A model generated the notes under the pieces. It did not search any database. It had not been told where the DNA came from and saw only the letters and a program-made list of their open reading frames with translations. Shown here piece by piece: positions 55,649 to 64,000 of a stretch of 64,000 bases of DNA (position 1 is the first letter of the stretch; every line of letters starts with the position of its first letter). The position numbers and the translations under genes were made by a program. This stretch comes from Formosa algae (GTDB lineage Bacteria; Bacteroidota; Bacteroidia; Flavobacteriales; Flavobacteriaceae). The DNA lies in assembly GCF_001439665.1 (NCBI RefSeq), contig NZ_LMAK01000078.1, positions 146,316-210,315 of the forward strand, given 5' to 3'.

Positions 55649-57679
55649 ATGAATATTCTATTACATCCATTTCAAACAACATACAATACAGCTCCATTTT
55701 CCGCAATAAAAAATGAAGACTATTTACCTGCAATTACCACATTAATTGAAGAGACTAAAACAGAAATTGACAACATAACCTCTAATCCTGAACCTCCAAC
55801 ATTTGAAAATACAATTGAAGCTTTAGAGTTTTCTGGACAACAATTAGATCGTGTTACAAATATCTTTTTCAATTTAAATTCTGCAGAAACTAATGATGCC
55901 ATTCAGAAAATAGCACAAGAGGTTTCTCCTCTACTTTCAGAATTTGGAAATGATATCACTTTAAACGAGGCTCTTTTTGAACGTGTTAAAGCCGTATATA
56001 ACAACAAGGCCGACTTAAATTTGAATCCTGAGCAAATCATGCTATTAGACAAGTCTTACAAAAGCTTTTCTAGAAATGGTGCAAATTTAGTTGAAGGCAA
56101 AAAGGAGACACTTCGTAACATAGATAAAGATCTAAGTAAATTAAGCTTAACCTTTGGAGAACATGTTTTAGCAGAGACCAATGCATTTGAAATGCACATT
56201 ACTAACGAAGCAGATTTAAGTGGCTTACCAGATGGCGCTAAAGAAGCTGCAAAGCAATTAGCAGAATCTAAAGATAAAGACGGATGGTTAATCACTTTAG
56301 ATTATCCGAGTTATATTCCGTTTATGACTTATGCAGATAATCGCGAACTGAGAAAGAAACTGGCCATTGCTTTTGGTAAAAAAGGCTTTCATAATAACGA
56401 ATTAGACAACCAAGACATTGTTCTAAACATTGTAAAAAAACGGTTTCAGCGTGCAAATTTATTAGGCTATAAAACACATGCTCATTTTGTTCTTGAAGAA
56501 CGCATGGCAAAAACACCTGAAACGGTATCTCATTTTTTAAACGAACTTTTAGAGAAAGCAAAACCTGCTGCCCAAGAAGAATTTAAGTCTCTTGAAGATT
56601 TTGCAAAAGCATTAGATGGAATTGAGCGTCTAGAAAAATGGGATGCTTCTTATTATGCAGAAAAATTAAAACAAAAATTATTCGATTTAGACGATGAAAA
56701 ATTAAAACCCTATTTTAAATTAGAACACGTAATTAATGGGGCGTTTAACATTGCTAAAAAATTATACGGTTTACATTTTGAAGAGATTGATACCATAGAT
56801 AAGTATCATGAAGACGTATTAACCTATAAAGTTACAAATGAAGCAGGTGATTTAGTCTCTGTATTTTATGCCGATTTCTTTCCGAGAGCCGGTAAACGAA
56901 ATGGCGCTTGGATGACTTCGTATAAATCGCAATTTGTTAAAGACAAAACTAACGAAAGACCACATATATCTATAGTGTGTAATTTCACAAAACCAACAAA
57001 AAGCAAACCGTCTTTATTAACATTTAACGAAGTCACTACATTATTTCATGAATTTGGTCATGCCTTACACGGCATGCTAGCCAACACCACTTACCCTAGT
57101 TTATCCGGAACAAGTGTGTTTTGGGATTTTGTAGAATTACCTAGTCAAGTCATGGAAAACTGGTGCTACGAAAAAGAAGCTTTAGAATTGTTTGCAACGC
57201 ATTACGAAACTGGAGAGGTAATCCCAATGGAGTTGGTTACTAAAATAAAAGATTCTGCAGCATTTAACGAAGGTATGCAAACCTTACGCCAAATTAGTTT
57301 TGGTTTACTAGATATGAATTGGCATGGTATAGATCCTTCAGCAATTAGCAGTGTAAAAGCACATGAATCTGAAGCTTTCGAAAACACTAAATTGTACCCA
57401 GATGTAGCAGAAAACTGCATGAGCACCTCTTTTTCTCATATCTTTCAAGGCGGATATTCTTCTGGATATTACAGTTATAAATGGGCAGAAGTATTAGATG
57501 CAGATGCTTTTGAGTATTTTAAAGACGCTGGAATTTTTAACAAAGAAGTGGCAACAAAATTTAAAGATAACATATTATCTCAAGGAGGAACAGTAGATCC
57601 TATGACGTTGTATAAGCGTTTTAGAGGACAAGAACCTCAGCCAGAAGCCTTGTTAAGACGCGCTGGACTAATAAAATAA
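55649..57679 (+). CDS. M3-family oligopeptidase
   Basis: Zinc oligopeptidase of the M3 family (Dcp/oligopeptidase A group) that degrades short peptides. The product is 676 residues, usual length. The zinc motif HEFGH is at residues 467-471 (TLFHEFGHALHGML), with the third ligand Glu in SVFWDFVELPSQVMENW. The substrate-binding C-terminal loop SHIFQGGYSSGYYSYKWAEVLDAD, with the conserved His/Tyr residues, is present. No signal peptide, so probably cytoplasmic, although Dcp can be periplasmic. It stands alone with a terminator behind it. Confidence 0.95.
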   Translation: MNILLHPFQTTYNTAPFSAIKNEDYLPAITTLIEETKTEIDNITSNPEPPTFENTIEALEFSGQQLDRVTNIFFNLNSAETNDAIQKIAQEVSPLLSEFGNDITLNEALFERVKAVYNNKADLNLNPEQIMLLDKSYKSFSRNGANLVEGKKETLRNIDKDLSKLSLTFGEHVLAETNAFEMHITNEADLSGLPDGAKEAAKQLAESKDKDGWLITLDYPSYIPFMTYADNRELRKKLAIAFGKKGFHNNELDNQDIVLNIVKKRFQRANLLGYKTHAHFVLEERMAKTPETVSHFLNELLEKAKPAAQEEFKSLEDFAKALDGIERLEKWDASYYAEKLKQKLFDLDDEKLKPYFKLEHVINGAFNIAKKLYGLHFEEIDTIDKYHEDVLTYKVTNEAGDLVSVFYADFFPRAGKRNGAWMTSYKSQFVKDKTNERPHISIVCNFTKPTKSKPSLLTFNEVTTLFHEFGHALHGMLANTTYPSLSGTSVFWDFVELPSQVMENWCYEKEALELFATHYETGEVIPMELVTKIKDSAAFNEGMQTLRQISFGLLDMNWHGIDPSAISSVKAHESEAFENTKLYPDVAENCMSTSFSHIFQGGYSSGYYSYKWAEVLDADAFEYFKDAGIFNKEVATKFKDNILSQGGTVDPMTLYKRFRGQEPQPEALLRRAGLIK

Positions 57680-57684
57680 TTTTG

Positions 57685-57720
57685 AAAAGTTCATAGTCTA
57701 AATGACTATGAACTTTTTTT
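57685..57720 (+). terminator. Terminator after the M3 peptidase gene
   Basis: 14-bp stem AAAAGTTCATAGTC / GACTATGAACTTTT, loop TAAAT, T7 run. Confidence 0.93.
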
Positions 57721-57770
57721 AAAATGTTAAAGCTTACAAAAACTCACCTTTAATTCTAAAATAGTTTTGC

Positions 57771-57778
57771 TATTTTTG
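57771..57778 (+). promoter_or_regulatory. -7 box of the sigma factor operon
   Basis: TATTTTTG, an exact TAnnTTTG, 23 nt before the ATG. A second match, TAGTTTTG, lies 9 bp upstream (57762-57769), so there may be two start points. No TTG at the -33 position for either. Confidence 0.4.
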
Positions 57779-57801
57779 AAAACTAACTGACAACTTGTTA
57801 T

Positions 57802-58356
57802 ATGCCTGAACATAAAATCGATGCAACCAAATGGATAGACTCTTATTCTGACTACCTATATAATTACACCATTTCTAGAGTTAGCGATTCCGAAATTGCT
57901 AAAGATTTAGTTCAAGACACTTTTTTTGCCGGTTTAAAATCAATGAAAAACTTTAAAGGAGAAGCTAGTGAACGCACTTGGTTAATTTCTATTTTAAAAC
58001 GAAAAATAATTGATTATTACCGTAAAATAAATTCTAAAAAAGGAAAAGCAGAAGTCCGCATGTCCTACTCTACCGATAGTGACGGAGAGGGAGAATGGCT
58101 AGAAGAACGTGTAGAAGATAAGTCTTACAAAAATGCAGAAGACACCTTAGAAAATACAGAACTTAGTGTTGCCATTTACAACTGTTTAGATAAGTTACCC
58201 CAAAAGCAAGCTCAAGTTTTTAAAATGAAGACCATTGAAAATTTCGACACAGAAATAATTTGTAATGAATTAAATATTACAGCGTCTAATCTATGGGTTA
58301 TTATACATAGAGCGCGAACAGCCCTTTCAAGCTGTCTAGAAAAAAACTGGTATTAA
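57802..58356 (+). CDS. ECF-type sigma-70 family sigma factor
   Basis: Alternative sigma factor, 184 residues, extracytoplasmic-function type. Region 2 has YNYTISRVSDSEIAKDLVQDTFFAGLKSM with the DLVQDTF helix that contacts core polymerase, and ASERTWLISILKRKIIDYYRK (region 2.4). Region 4 has LPQKQAQVFKMKTIENFDTEIICNELNITASNLWVIIHRARTAL, the -35-binding helix-turn-helix. The linker between them is charged. The next gene starts 2 nt after its stop and encodes a small Cys/His protein, so the two are one regulatory unit. Confidence 0.93.
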   Translation: MPEHKIDATKWIDSYSDYLYNYTISRVSDSEIAKDLVQDTFFAGLKSMKNFKGEASERTWLISILKRKIIDYYRKINSKKGKAEVRMSYSTDSDGEGEWLEERVEDKSYKNAEDTLENTELSVAIYNCLDKLPQKQAQVFKMKTIENFDTEIICNELNITASNLWVIIHRARTALSSCLEKNWY

Positions 58357-58358
58357 TT

Positions 58359-58613
58359 ATGAATAAATTATTTATGTCTTGCGAAGAAGCCTCACATATT
58401 TGTGATAAGGCACAATACAACGAATCTACATTTTGGGAACGTTTAAAGTTTAGAACACATATTTTATTTTGTGGTTTATGCAAAAAACATTCCGCAGATA
58501 ATCATAAATTGACTGAAGCTATAAAGCAGTCTAAAATTGTGTGTTTAGATAGTAAAACAAAATCTGAAATGAAAAAATGTTTAGAGCAGGAATTAAAAAA
58601 CCAAAAGCTTTAA
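58359..58613 (+). CDS. Small Cys/His protein, probable anti-sigma factor
   Basis: 84 residues, no membrane segment or signal peptide. Cys8, Cys15, His34, Cys38 and Cys41 (MSCEEASHICDKA then FRTHILFCGLCKKH) give an HxxxCxxC zinc-finger-like pattern as in ZAS-type anti-sigma factors. It overlaps functionally with the sigma gene: its ATG is 2 nt after the sigma stop, so expression should be tightly matched. The remainder is charged helix. A soluble, possibly redox- or zinc-sensing anti-sigma is inferred. Its stop codon overlaps that of the convergent gene. Confidence 0.8.
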   Translation: MNKLFMSCEEASHICDKAQYNESTFWERLKFRTHILFCGLCKKHSADNHKLTEAIKQSKIVCLDSKTKSEMKKCLEQELKNQKL

Positions 58614-59446
58614 TCGTTAAAAAACAATTCTAACCCTAACCAAACTAGAGGAATTCCTTCCACCCAAAACGCAGTATATACATCACTTTGTTCCTTTCTT
58701 GAAAAAATTATACTCAAAAGCAATATAATTGTAATAATAAACTGAACTAAAACGTAATGCCCTATTAAATGGGTCTTTAAAAATTCCAAAGAGAAAAATA
58801 TTAACCCCAATACAATACCTAACATTTTAGTCCGATTTACCCCTATTTTCTGAGGTATAGTCCCAAGCTTTAAACTATCGTATTTTAAATCTCGAAGTTC
58901 AAAAGGCAACATTAATGCTATTATAAATACAAAGCGTTGTATAAAGGTTAAAAGCACATCGTCATCAAACGCATAATGCTCGTTAACTAAAGGTAGAAAT
59001 ACAGTTACCCCAGCCCAAACTAAACCTATTAAATACACTTTCAATCCGCTTATACTTCTCAAGTTCTGATGCTTGTCTACAAAAAATCGTTTTGGCAAAA
59101 ACGGAATGGCATACATAAAAGTCACTGCTCCAAAACCACTTATAATTAACACTGTATTTAACTCTAGTTTAAACACAAAATAGCACATAAACAGAAAGCA
59201 TAATAATGTAAACAACTCTATAACTCGTAACCAACTTGCCATTGATCTGCGATGCATTTTTGCCAAACCAAAATACTTGACAAAATTATACCCTACAATA
59301 GAAGCAAAAAATATAAAGCACAACATATTTACATCGGTAGGTAATCCGTATTTCATTAAGGTTATCGCTGCCAAAGAAAAGACAGATAACGAGACATGAA
59401 TACTGGCATTGAGGTAAAATTTAAAGAGCTTTTTCAACATTATCAT
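58610..59446 (-). CDS. UbiA-like integral membrane protein
   Basis: 278 residues with seven to nine predicted membrane helices across most of the length. The segment PFELRDLKYDSLKLGTIPQKIG (about 181-202) resembles the second Asp-rich motif of UbiA prenyltransferases (DxxxD here as RDLKYD, with the following TIPQ-like TLP). The first Asp-rich motif (NDxxDxxxD) is replaced by VGYNFVKYFGL near residue 51, so catalysis is doubtful. Starts at ATG 59446; a second ATG at 59440 is equally possible. It is a common, uncharacterised flavobacterial protein type. Convergent with the anti-sigma gene, with overlapping stop codons. Confidence 0.75.
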   Translation of the reverse strand: MIMLKKLFKFYLNASIHVSLSVFSLAAITLMKYGLPTDVNMLCFIFFASIVGYNFVKYFGLAKMHRRSMASWLRVIELFTLLCFLFMCYFVFKLELNTVLIISGFGAVTFMYAIPFLPKRFFVDKHQNLRSISGLKVYLIGLVWAGVTVFLPLVNEHYAFDDDVLLTFIQRFVFIIALMLPFELRDLKYDSLKLGTIPQKIGVNRTKMLGIVLGLIFFSLEFLKTHLIGHYVLVQFIITIILLLSIIFSRKEQSDVYTAFWVEGIPLVWLGLELFFND

Positions 59447-59532
59447 TTCGCTAAAATAAATAAACTATTATTAACGACCATCTTTAACAAAAATCTTTGA
59501 AAAATCGTACCAACAGTACCTAGTAAATTATG

Positions 59533-59540
59533 TATTTTTG
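59533..59540 (+). promoter_or_regulatory. -7 box of gcvP
   Basis: TATTTTTG, an exact TAnnTTTG, 24 nt before the gcvP ATG. The nearest upstream TTG is too far for a -33 element. Confidence 0.45.
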
Positions 59541-59564
59541 CGGCGCAAAACACAATTATAATTT

Positions 59565-62408
59565 ATGAATACAAATGCTTTCTCATTGCGTCATATTGGT
59601 CCTAGAGAAGCGGACCAAAAACAAATGTTAAACACCATAGGCGTAGATAGTCTAGATCAACTTATATACGAGACGCTTCCTGATGGTATCCGTTTAAAAA
59701 AGCCTCTTAACTTAGACGCTCCAATGAGCGAGCACGAGTACTTAACTCACATTCATGAGTTATCAAATCAAAATAAATTATTCAAATCCTATATTGGTTT
59801 AGGCTACCATCCAACCATTTTACCTGCTGTTATTCAACGTAACATTTTAGAAAATCCAGGTTGGTATACAGCATACACACCATATCAAGCAGAAATTGCT
59901 CAAGGGCGCTTAGAAGCTCTATTAAATTTCCAAACCATGATTACAGATCTTACGGGAATGGAAATTGCGAATGCGTCTTTATTAGACGAAAGTACTGCTG
60001 CTGCAGAAGCTATGAGTTTACTATTTTCGGTTCGCGATCGTGCTCAGAAAAAAAATGGTGTAAATAAGTTTTTTGTTTCAGAGTCTGTTTTACCTCAAAC
60101 CTTAGCATTATTACAAAGCCGTTCAAATCCTATTGGAATAGAATTGGTTATTGGAGACGAAACTACTTTCGATTATAATTCAGATTTCTTTGGAGCCATA
60201 CTACAATATCCTGGTAAAGACGGATTAATTAGCGATATTAAAACATTTATAGAACGTGCTAACGCTGCGAATATTAAAGTGGCGGTAGCTGCAGATATTT
60301 TAAGTTTAGTAAAACTTGAAGCTCCAGGTAAATTCGGAGCAGATGTTGTGGTTGGTACAACACAACGCTTTGGTGTCCCTATGGGATATGGAGGACCACA
60401 TGCAGCCTATTTTGCAACTAAAGAAGCTTACAAACGTGATCTTCCTGGTCGTATTATTGGTGTTACTAAAGATATGAATGGTAACCGTGCGTTACGTATG
60501 GCGTTACAAACCCGTGAGCAACATATAAAAAGAGATAAAGCAACTTCTAACATTTGTACTGCTCAAGTTTTATTAGCAGTGATGGCTGGAATGTATGCCG
60601 TATATCACGGTCCAAAAGGCTTAGAATTTATTGCTAATGCTGTTCACGATAAAGCATCAGCATTATCAGAAGCTCTAAAAACTATCGGTTTTAAACAAAA
60701 GAACGGCACTTTCTTCGATACTTTAAATATTGAAGCAGATGCAGAAAAAATAAAGGCAATTGCTGAAGCTAAAGAAATTAACTTCTTTTATCCGCATGCC
60801 GATGCCGTTTCTATCTCTATTAACGAAACGACTTCTATTTCAGATTTAAATGCTATAGTAAGCGTATTTGCTGAAGTTATAAAAGCAGATGCTGCACCTA
60901 TTGAAACCATAATAGGAGCTAATAACATACACGAAAGTTTACAACGTAAATCTGAGTTCTTAACTACAGACGTTTTTAATGCTCATCATTCCGAAACAGA
61001 ATTAATGCGCTACATTAAGAAACTTGAGCGTAAAGATTTATCGTTAAATCACTCTATGATTTCTTTAGGATCTTGTACCATGAAATTAAATGCGGCTTCA
61101 GAAATGCTACCGTTAAGTTGGGCAAATTGGGGAAGCATTCACCCATTCGCTCCAATAGATCAAGTACAAGGTTACCAAACCATGCTAAAAGCTTTAGAAG
61201 ATCAGTTAACAGAAATTACTGGTTTTGCTGCAACCTCTTTACAACCTAATTCTGGAGCTCAAGGAGAATATGCTGGCTTAATGGTTATTAAAGCATATCA
61301 TGAATCTCGCAGAGACACGCACAGAAATATTTGTTTAATTCCATCATCGGCACACGGAACTAATCCTGCAAGTGCTGTTATGGCTGGAATGAAAGTGGTG
61401 GTTACAAAGTCGACTGCAGAAGGAAATATAGATGTAGACGATTTACGAGAAAAAGCAGAATTACATAAAGACAATTTATCATGTTTAATGGTAACTTACC
61501 CATCTACGCATGGTGTGTACGAATCTGCTATAAAAGAAATCACACAAATTATTCACGATAACGGCGGACAAGTATATATGGATGGTGCCAACATGAATGC
61601 TCAAGTTGGATTAACAAATCCTGGAAATATTGGAGCAGACGTTTGTCACTTAAATCTACATAAAACCTTTGCTATTCCTCATGGTGGTGGTGGTCCTGGT
61701 GTAGGTCCAATTTGTGTTGCAAAACAATTGGTTCCATTTTTACCTGGAAACCCAGTTATTAAAACAGGCGGAGAACATGCTATAAAAGCAATTTCTGCAG
61801 CACCTTTCGGATCGTCTTTAGTATGTTTAATATCTTACGGATATATAAAAATGCTAGGAACTAAAGGATTAGAAGATTCTACAAAAGCAGCAATACTAAA
61901 TGCAAACTATATTAAGAATCGTTTACAAGGTCAGTTTGACACCTTATATTCTGGAGAATGCGGACGTGCAGCACATGAAATGATTGTGGATTGTAGACCA
62001 TTTAAAGAACACGGTATAGAAGTTACAGATATCGCTAAGCGTTTAATGGATTACGGTTTTCATGCTCCAACAGTATCTTTCCCTGTAGCAGGAACTTTAA
62101 TGATTGAACCTACAGAAAGTGAAAGTAAGCAAGAAATGGATCGTTTTTGTGATGCGCTTATTTCAATTAAAAAAGAAATAGATTCGGCTTCTAAAGACGA
62201 GCCTAATAACGTGTTAAAAAATGCACCACACACTATGGATATGCTAACAGCTAGCACATGGGATTTTCCATATTCTAGAGAAACAGCAGCCTTCCCATTA
62301 GAGTATGTACGCGACAATAAATTTTGGCCAACAGTACGTCGTGTAGATGATGCTTTTGGAGATAGAAATTTAATCTGTACATGTGCACCAATTGAAGATT
62401 ATATGTAA
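59565..62408 (+). CDS. gcvP: Glycine dehydrogenase (decarboxylating), P-protein
   Basis: PLP enzyme that decarboxylates glycine and passes the aminomethyl group to lipoyl-GcvH in the glycine cleavage system. The product is 947 residues, the long single-chain form joining the two half-domains found separate in some bacteria. N-terminal opening [16 protein letters not shown], then [20 protein letters not shown] and [10 protein letters not shown] in the first half; [15 protein letters not shown] and the PLP lysine at residue 700 ([18 protein letters not shown]) in the second. It ends [20 protein letters not shown]. No glycine riboswitch was seen. gcvT and gcvH are not in the window. Confidence 0.98.
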   Translation: MNTNAFSLRHIGPREADQKQMLNTIGVDSLDQLIYETLPDGIRLKKPLNLDAPMSEHEYLTHIHELSNQNKLFKSYIGLGYHPTILPAVIQRNILENPGWYTAYTPYQAEIAQGRLEALLNFQTMITDLTGMEIANASLLDESTAAAEAMSLLFSVRDRAQKKNGVNKFFVSESVLPQTLALLQSRSNPIGIELVIGDETTFDYNSDFFGAILQYPGKDGLISDIKTFIERANAANIKVAVAADILSLVKLEAPGKFGADVVVGTTQRFGVPMGYGGPHAAYFATKEAYKRDLPGRIIGVTKDMNGNRALRMALQTREQHIKRDKATSNICTAQVLLAVMAGMYAVYHGPKGLEFIANAVHDKASALSEALKTIGFKQKNGTFFDTLNIEADAEKIKAIAEAKEINFFYPHADAVSISINETTSISDLNAIVSVFAEVIKADAAPIETIIGANNIHESLQRKSEFLTTDVFNAHHSETELMRYIKKLERKDLSLNHSMISLGSCTMKLNAASEMLPLSWANWGSIHPFAPIDQVQGYQTMLKALEDQLTEITGFAATSLQPNSGAQGEYAGLMVIKAYHESRRDTHRNICLIPSSAHGTNPASAVMAGMKVVVTKSTAEGNIDVDDLREKAELHKDNLSCLMVTYPSTHGVYESAIKEITQIIHDNGGQVYMDGANMNAQVGLTNPGNIGADVCHLNLHKTFAIPHGGGGPGVGPICVAKQLVPFLPGNPVIKTGGEHAIKAISAAPFGSSLVCLISYGYIKMLGTKGLEDSTKAAILNANYIKNRLQGQFDTLYSGECGRAAHEMIVDCRPFKEHGIEVTDIAKRLMDYGFHAPTVSFPVAGTLMIEPTESESKQEMDRFCDALISIKKEIDSASKDEPNNVLKNAPHTMDMLTASTWDFPYSRETAAFPLEYVRDNKFWPTVRRVDDAFGDRNLICTCAPIEDYM

Positions 62409-62450
62409 TAAAATAGCGATTTGAACATCGTAAATTACACCTAAATAAGC

Positions 62451-62517
62451 ATTGCCTTTATAGTAATTGTGAGTATCTTCATAGAGACAAAACAAGCTGT
62501 AAAGGCAATTTTTTTTT
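62451..62517 (+). terminator. Terminator-like hairpin touching a start codon
   Basis: ATTGCCTTTA (62451-62460) pairs with TAAAGGCAAT (62500-62509), extendable inward by four pairs including two wobbles, with a long 31-nt loop. A T9 run follows directly and ends one base before the ATG at 62519. It could end the gcvP transcript or act as an attenuator for the next gene. Confidence 0.6.
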
Positions 62518-62518
62518 A

Positions 62519-63577
62519 ATGAGCATAAAAATCACAGGAACAGGAAGTTACATACCTTCTATTGTTCAAAAAAACGACGATTTCATCAATCATTCGTTCC
62601 TGAATAATGATGGAACTAACTTCGAAAATGACAATACTGTCATAATTGAAAAATTTAAATCTATAACTGGCATATCTGAACGTCGTTATGCAAAGGACGA
62701 ATTCACATCTTCAGACATTGGTTTTTTAGCCGCAGAAAAAGCAATAGCGAATGCAAACATAGATCCGGAAACTTTAGATTATATTATTTTCGCTCACAAT
62801 TTTGGAGACATTAAATCCGGAACCACACAAAGTGACATGCTTCCTAGTTTAGCCGTTCGCGTTAAACACAAACTTCGTATTAAAAATCCTAAATGTATTG
62901 CTTACGATTTATTGTTTGGCTGTCCAGGTTGGATAGAAGGTGTTATTCAAGCACAAGCTTTTATTAAAGCAGGAATCGCTAAACGTTGTTTGGTAATTGG
63001 TTCGGAGACGCTTTCTAGAGTTGTAGACAAACACGATCGCGATGCCATGATTTTTTCTGATGGCGCTGGGGCATGTGTATTAGAAGACACAACTGAAGAA
63101 GGAGGAATCTTATCACACATCACAGAAAGTTATACCTACAGTGATGCTTTTCATTTATCGTATGGCCCGTCATTTAATAAAGACTTGAAAGACGACACCA
63201 TGTACATTAAAATGGATGGTCGTAAAATTTATGAATTCGCATTAACTCACGTCCCTGCTGCAATGAAAGCCTGTTTAGATGCTAGCGGAGTAGGTATAGC
63301 CGATGTAAAAAAAGTATTTATACATCAAGCCAATGAAAAAATGGACGATGCAATTCTAAAACGTTTTTACCGTCAATACAAAACTAAAATTCCTGAACAC
63401 ATCATGCCAATGACTATTGGAAATCTAGGAAATAGTTCTGTAGCCACAGTACCTACTTTACTAGATGTGGTAAGACATAATAAATTAGAAAATCATAGCC
63501 TTAACACAGGCGATGTTATTATATTTGCAAGCGTTGGTGCAGGAATGCATATTAACGCCATTGTATACAAATATTAA
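62519..63577 (+). CDS. 3-oxoacyl-ACP synthase III family protein
   Basis: Thiolase-fold condensing enzyme of the ketoacyl synthase III family, 352 residues. The catalytic triad is visible: Cys135 in LLFGCPGWIEG, His269 in FIHQAN, and Asn305 in GNLGNSSVAT. The protein opens SIKITGTGSYIPSIV, usual for the family. It is longer than E. coli FabH (317) and carries insertions near 25-45, so it may be a FabH-like enzyme for specialised lipids or secondary products rather than the primary FabH. It starts one base after a terminator T run, leaving no visible ribosome-binding site. A methyltransferase gene follows after 29 nt. Confidence 0.9.
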   Translation: MSIKITGTGSYIPSIVQKNDDFINHSFLNNDGTNFENDNTVIIEKFKSITGISERRYAKDEFTSSDIGFLAAEKAIANANIDPETLDYIIFAHNFGDIKSGTTQSDMLPSLAVRVKHKLRIKNPKCIAYDLLFGCPGWIEGVIQAQAFIKAGIAKRCLVIGSETLSRVVDKHDRDAMIFSDGAGACVLEDTTEEGGILSHITESYTYSDAFHLSYGPSFNKDLKDDTMYIKMDGRKIYEFALTHVPAAMKACLDASGVGIADVKKVFIHQANEKMDDAILKRFYRQYKTKIPEHIMPMTIGNLGNSSVATVPTLLDVVRHNKLENHSLNTGDVIIFASVGAGMHINAIVYKY

Positions 63578-63583
63578 AAGTAC

Positions 63584-63635
63584 CGCTTATGCGGAAATAG
63601 AATACCATGTACGAAAGTCACTTTCCGCATAAGCG
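63584..63635. repeat. 14-bp perfect inverted repeat around a start codon
   Basis: CGCTTATGCGGAAA (63584-63597) and its exact complement TTTCCGCATAAGCG (63622-63635), with a 24-nt loop that contains the ATG at 63607. No T run follows, so it is not a standard terminator. Confidence 0.8.
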
Positions 63636-64000
63636 CTATAAAAATACTATTGAATTCTTAGAACAACACGTTACTAAAGATTCTAAAATTTTAGATTTAG
63701 GTGTGGTAAATCCATTTACACAAGTTATGGAAGACCACGGATTTCAAGTTCAAAACACCTCTGGTGAAGATCTAGATTTAGACACCACTGCCCTGCTACA
63801 TTCGGATGCCAATGTGGTAACCGCTTTTGAAATATTCGAGCACCTCTTATCTCCTTTTACCGTTTTAAAAGATATTAAAGCAGACAAACTTGTTGCAAGT
63901 GTCCCGCTTAAATTATGGTTTGCAGAAGCCTATAGAAGTAAAACGGATATGCGAGACAGACATTACCACGAGTTTGAAGATTGGCAGTTTGATTGGCTAT
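63607..64000 (+). CDS. SAM-dependent methyltransferase-like protein, 3' end cut
   Basis: The frame is open from the ATG at 63607 to the window end (131 codons). KILDLGVVNPFTQVMEDHG is a motif I-like nucleotide-binding strand-loop, with the usual second Gly changed (DLGVVN rather than DxGxG), and VVTAFEIFEHLLSPFTVLKDI matches the motif II/III region of class I methyltransferases. VASVPLKLWFAEA and the HYHEFEDWQFDWL segment resemble family members in which the H-x-x-E-F segment lies near the substrate site. It follows the ketoacyl synthase after 29 nt, suggesting an operon, but a hairpin surrounds its start codon. The substrate is unknown and the C-terminus is not visible. Confidence 0.8.
   Translation, partial: MYESHFPHKRYKNTIEFLEQHVTKDSKILDLGVVNPFTQVMEDHGFQVQNTSGEDLDLDTTALLHSDANVVTAFEIFEHLLSPFTVLKDIKADKLVASVPLKLWFAEAYRSKTDMRDRHYHEFEDWQFDWL

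Noticed and set aside
59447..59564. Glycine riboswitch before gcvP
   Set aside because: The leader after the -7 box is only about 24 nt, too short, and no riboswitch-like pairing was seen.
1..64000. CRISPR array, tRNA/rRNA, insertion sequence or phage genes
   Set aside because: No spaced direct repeats, cloverleaf or rRNA segments, transposase motifs or phage structural proteins were seen in reading both strands.

Overview
The window is low-GC DNA from a member of the Bacteroidota, almost certainly a marine-type Flavobacteriaceae. Evidence: five SusC/SusD pairs, lipoproteins with acidic residues after the lipobox Cys, TAnnTTTG-type -7 promoter boxes, and flavobacterial forms of the housekeeping proteins. 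I cannot name the species. No rRNA, tRNA, CRISPR array, insertion sequence or phage gene was seen.

Layout. 1-2803 (minus): rpsL-rpsG-fusA, with fusA cut by the window edge, driven by a recognisable Bacteroidetes promoter. 2980-4668: a BamA/TamA-like outer-membrane barrel protein. 4734-33358: a large array of five SusC/SusD nutrient-import pairs, all on the plus strand, with two extra lipoproteins after pair 2 and the rRNA methyltransferase gene rlmB between pairs 3 and 4. No glycoside hydrolase, peptidase, sulfatase or dedicated regulator lies in the array. 33366-44279: rhomboid protease, rarA, a secreted unknown, a YjjG-like phosphatase, a polysaccharide-deacetylase-like protein, radC, a DUF1569 protein, a PaiB-like flavin protein, a large MscS channel and mpl. 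44333-51417: a TPR protein and a 2064-residue alpha-2-macroglobulin-like protein containing a SusC-type plug segment. 51482-57679: obgE, a hypoxanthine phosphoribosyltransferase-adenylate kinase fusion, purK-purE and an M3 oligopeptidase. 57802-64000: an ECF sigma factor with a small Cys/His partner, a UbiA-like membrane protein, gcvP, a ketoacyl synthase III and the start of a methyltransferase gene.

How it works together. Each SusC is a TonB-dependent barrel and each SusD a surface lipoprotein lid, so each pair imports one class of oligomer. All five susC genes share a leader: a TTG box, a TTAAC block, then a CTAATTCAA block 36-37 bp after the TTG, 10-20 bp before the ATG. Four of them also keep a 7-bp RNA hairpin inside the signal-peptide codons, spelled with codons unusual for these genes. 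Pairs 2 and 3, whose SusD proteins are of the SusD-like_2 type, also share a TGACA-N4-TGTCA palindrome 241-244 bp before the ATG. These look like layered, previously unremarked control elements and are the main candidates for something new.

Other points of interest are the plug segment inside the alpha-2-macroglobulin, the enzyme fusion, probable leaderless transcripts (rlmB and the TPR gene), a terminator-like hairpin touching the ketoacyl synthase start codon, and a perfect 14-bp inverted repeat enclosing the start codon of the last gene.
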